Under the pieces are notes generated by a model. That model was not told the origin of the DNA. It was given only the letters and a program-made list of their open reading frames with translations, and did not search any database. 29,524 nt of DNA from Blastocladiella britannica (taxonomy: Eukaryota; Blastocladiomycota; Blastocladiomycetes; Blastocladiales; Blastocladiaceae), in contig MU624667.1 in NCBI GenBank assembly GCA_025349905.2, positions 3,708-33,231 of the forward strand, read 5' to 3'. Position numbers and translations under genes: made by a program. Position 1 is the stretch's first letter; each line of letters begins with the position of its first letter. This document shows, piece after piece, positions 29,351 to 29,524 of the stretch.

Positions 29351-29524
29351 TCAGTTAGTTTCGCAATTGTATTCTTTTTTGTTGGACGGAAAAGACTTGT
29401 GCAAACAGATTCATTGACTAACTAAACGACACGGCTGCTCAATGAACACACGTGAACTCCCGTTGCAATAGGGAGCTTGTAGCTCAGGGGGAAAAACAAA
29501 GGGGGGATCTTGGACAAGTTTTGA
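29351..29524. promoter_or_regulatory. SNF1 upstream region, cut by the window end
   Basis: 174 nt upstream of the SNF1 start on the minus strand. It holds T-rich and mixed sequence and no recognised gene. A tRNA A-box-like string near 29480 is not backed by a cloverleaf. Confidence 0.35.

Noticed and set aside
29472..29524. tRNA-like 5' part (TAGCTCAGGGG, resembles an A box)
   Set aside because: The D-stem partner, anticodon arm and B box are missing in the remaining bases before the window ends; no cloverleaf can be drawn.
1..29524. Transposons, CRISPR arrays or integrated virus genes
   Set aside because: No transposase, reverse transcriptase, terminal repeats, spaced repeat array or viral hallmark gene was seen on either strand.

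Overview
The window looks like nuclear DNA of a zoosporic (flagellated) fungus. It is GC-rich in coding third positions and gene-dense. Almost every gene is cut by short GT-AG introns of about 47-101 nt, and the coding starts sit in A-rich leaders (CAAAATG-like). Fungal families (long mitochondrial AAA ATPase, fungal bestrophin, secreted tyrosinase, HMG-box factor) occur beside the ciliary transition-zone gene B9D2, which non-flagellated fungi lack. Blastocladiomycota (an Allomyces-like species) is my best guess, by inference only.

Layout. 101-4101 (+): three tandem genes only 27 and 35 nt apart: an unrecognised 185-aa protein, RNase H2 subunit C, and a mitochondrial-type AAA+ ATPase. 4406-6120 (+): APC-family amino-acid transporter. 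6517-9854 (+): coiled-coil/PX/RhoGAP protein. 9901-10637 (+): B9D2. 10694-15116 (-): very long, low-complexity HMG-box protein. 15328-15790 (+): small CoA-binding protein. 15791-17350: a scrambled accessory stretch with a possible bestrophin-tail relic, a 5'-truncated tyrosinase relic, a second 34-nt tyrosinase piece and an unrecognised ORF. 17349-18842 (-): intact bestrophin. 19059-20050 (+): SWEET sugar transporter. 20278-21745 (+): intact secreted tyrosinase. 21958-24312 (-): DYRK kinase. 24904-26744 (+): RPAP2/Rtr1 CTD phosphatase. 26781-29350 (-): SNF1/AMPK catalytic subunit.

Most genes are unrelated housekeeping or regulatory genes and I see no operon-like logic. SNF1, DYRK and RhoGAP are signalling proteins. 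The transporter, SWEET and bestrophin are membrane transport proteins. B9D2 serves the zoospore flagellum. The most unusual part is 15.8-17.4 kb, where pieces resembling the two neighbouring accessory genes (bestrophin and tyrosinase) lie broken and rearranged upstream of the intact copies. This suggests a decayed local duplication.

Exon coordinates were derived by hand from reading frame, splice dinucleotides and family conservation. No alignment or transcript data were available. No CRISPR array, rRNA, convincing tRNA or transposase was seen.
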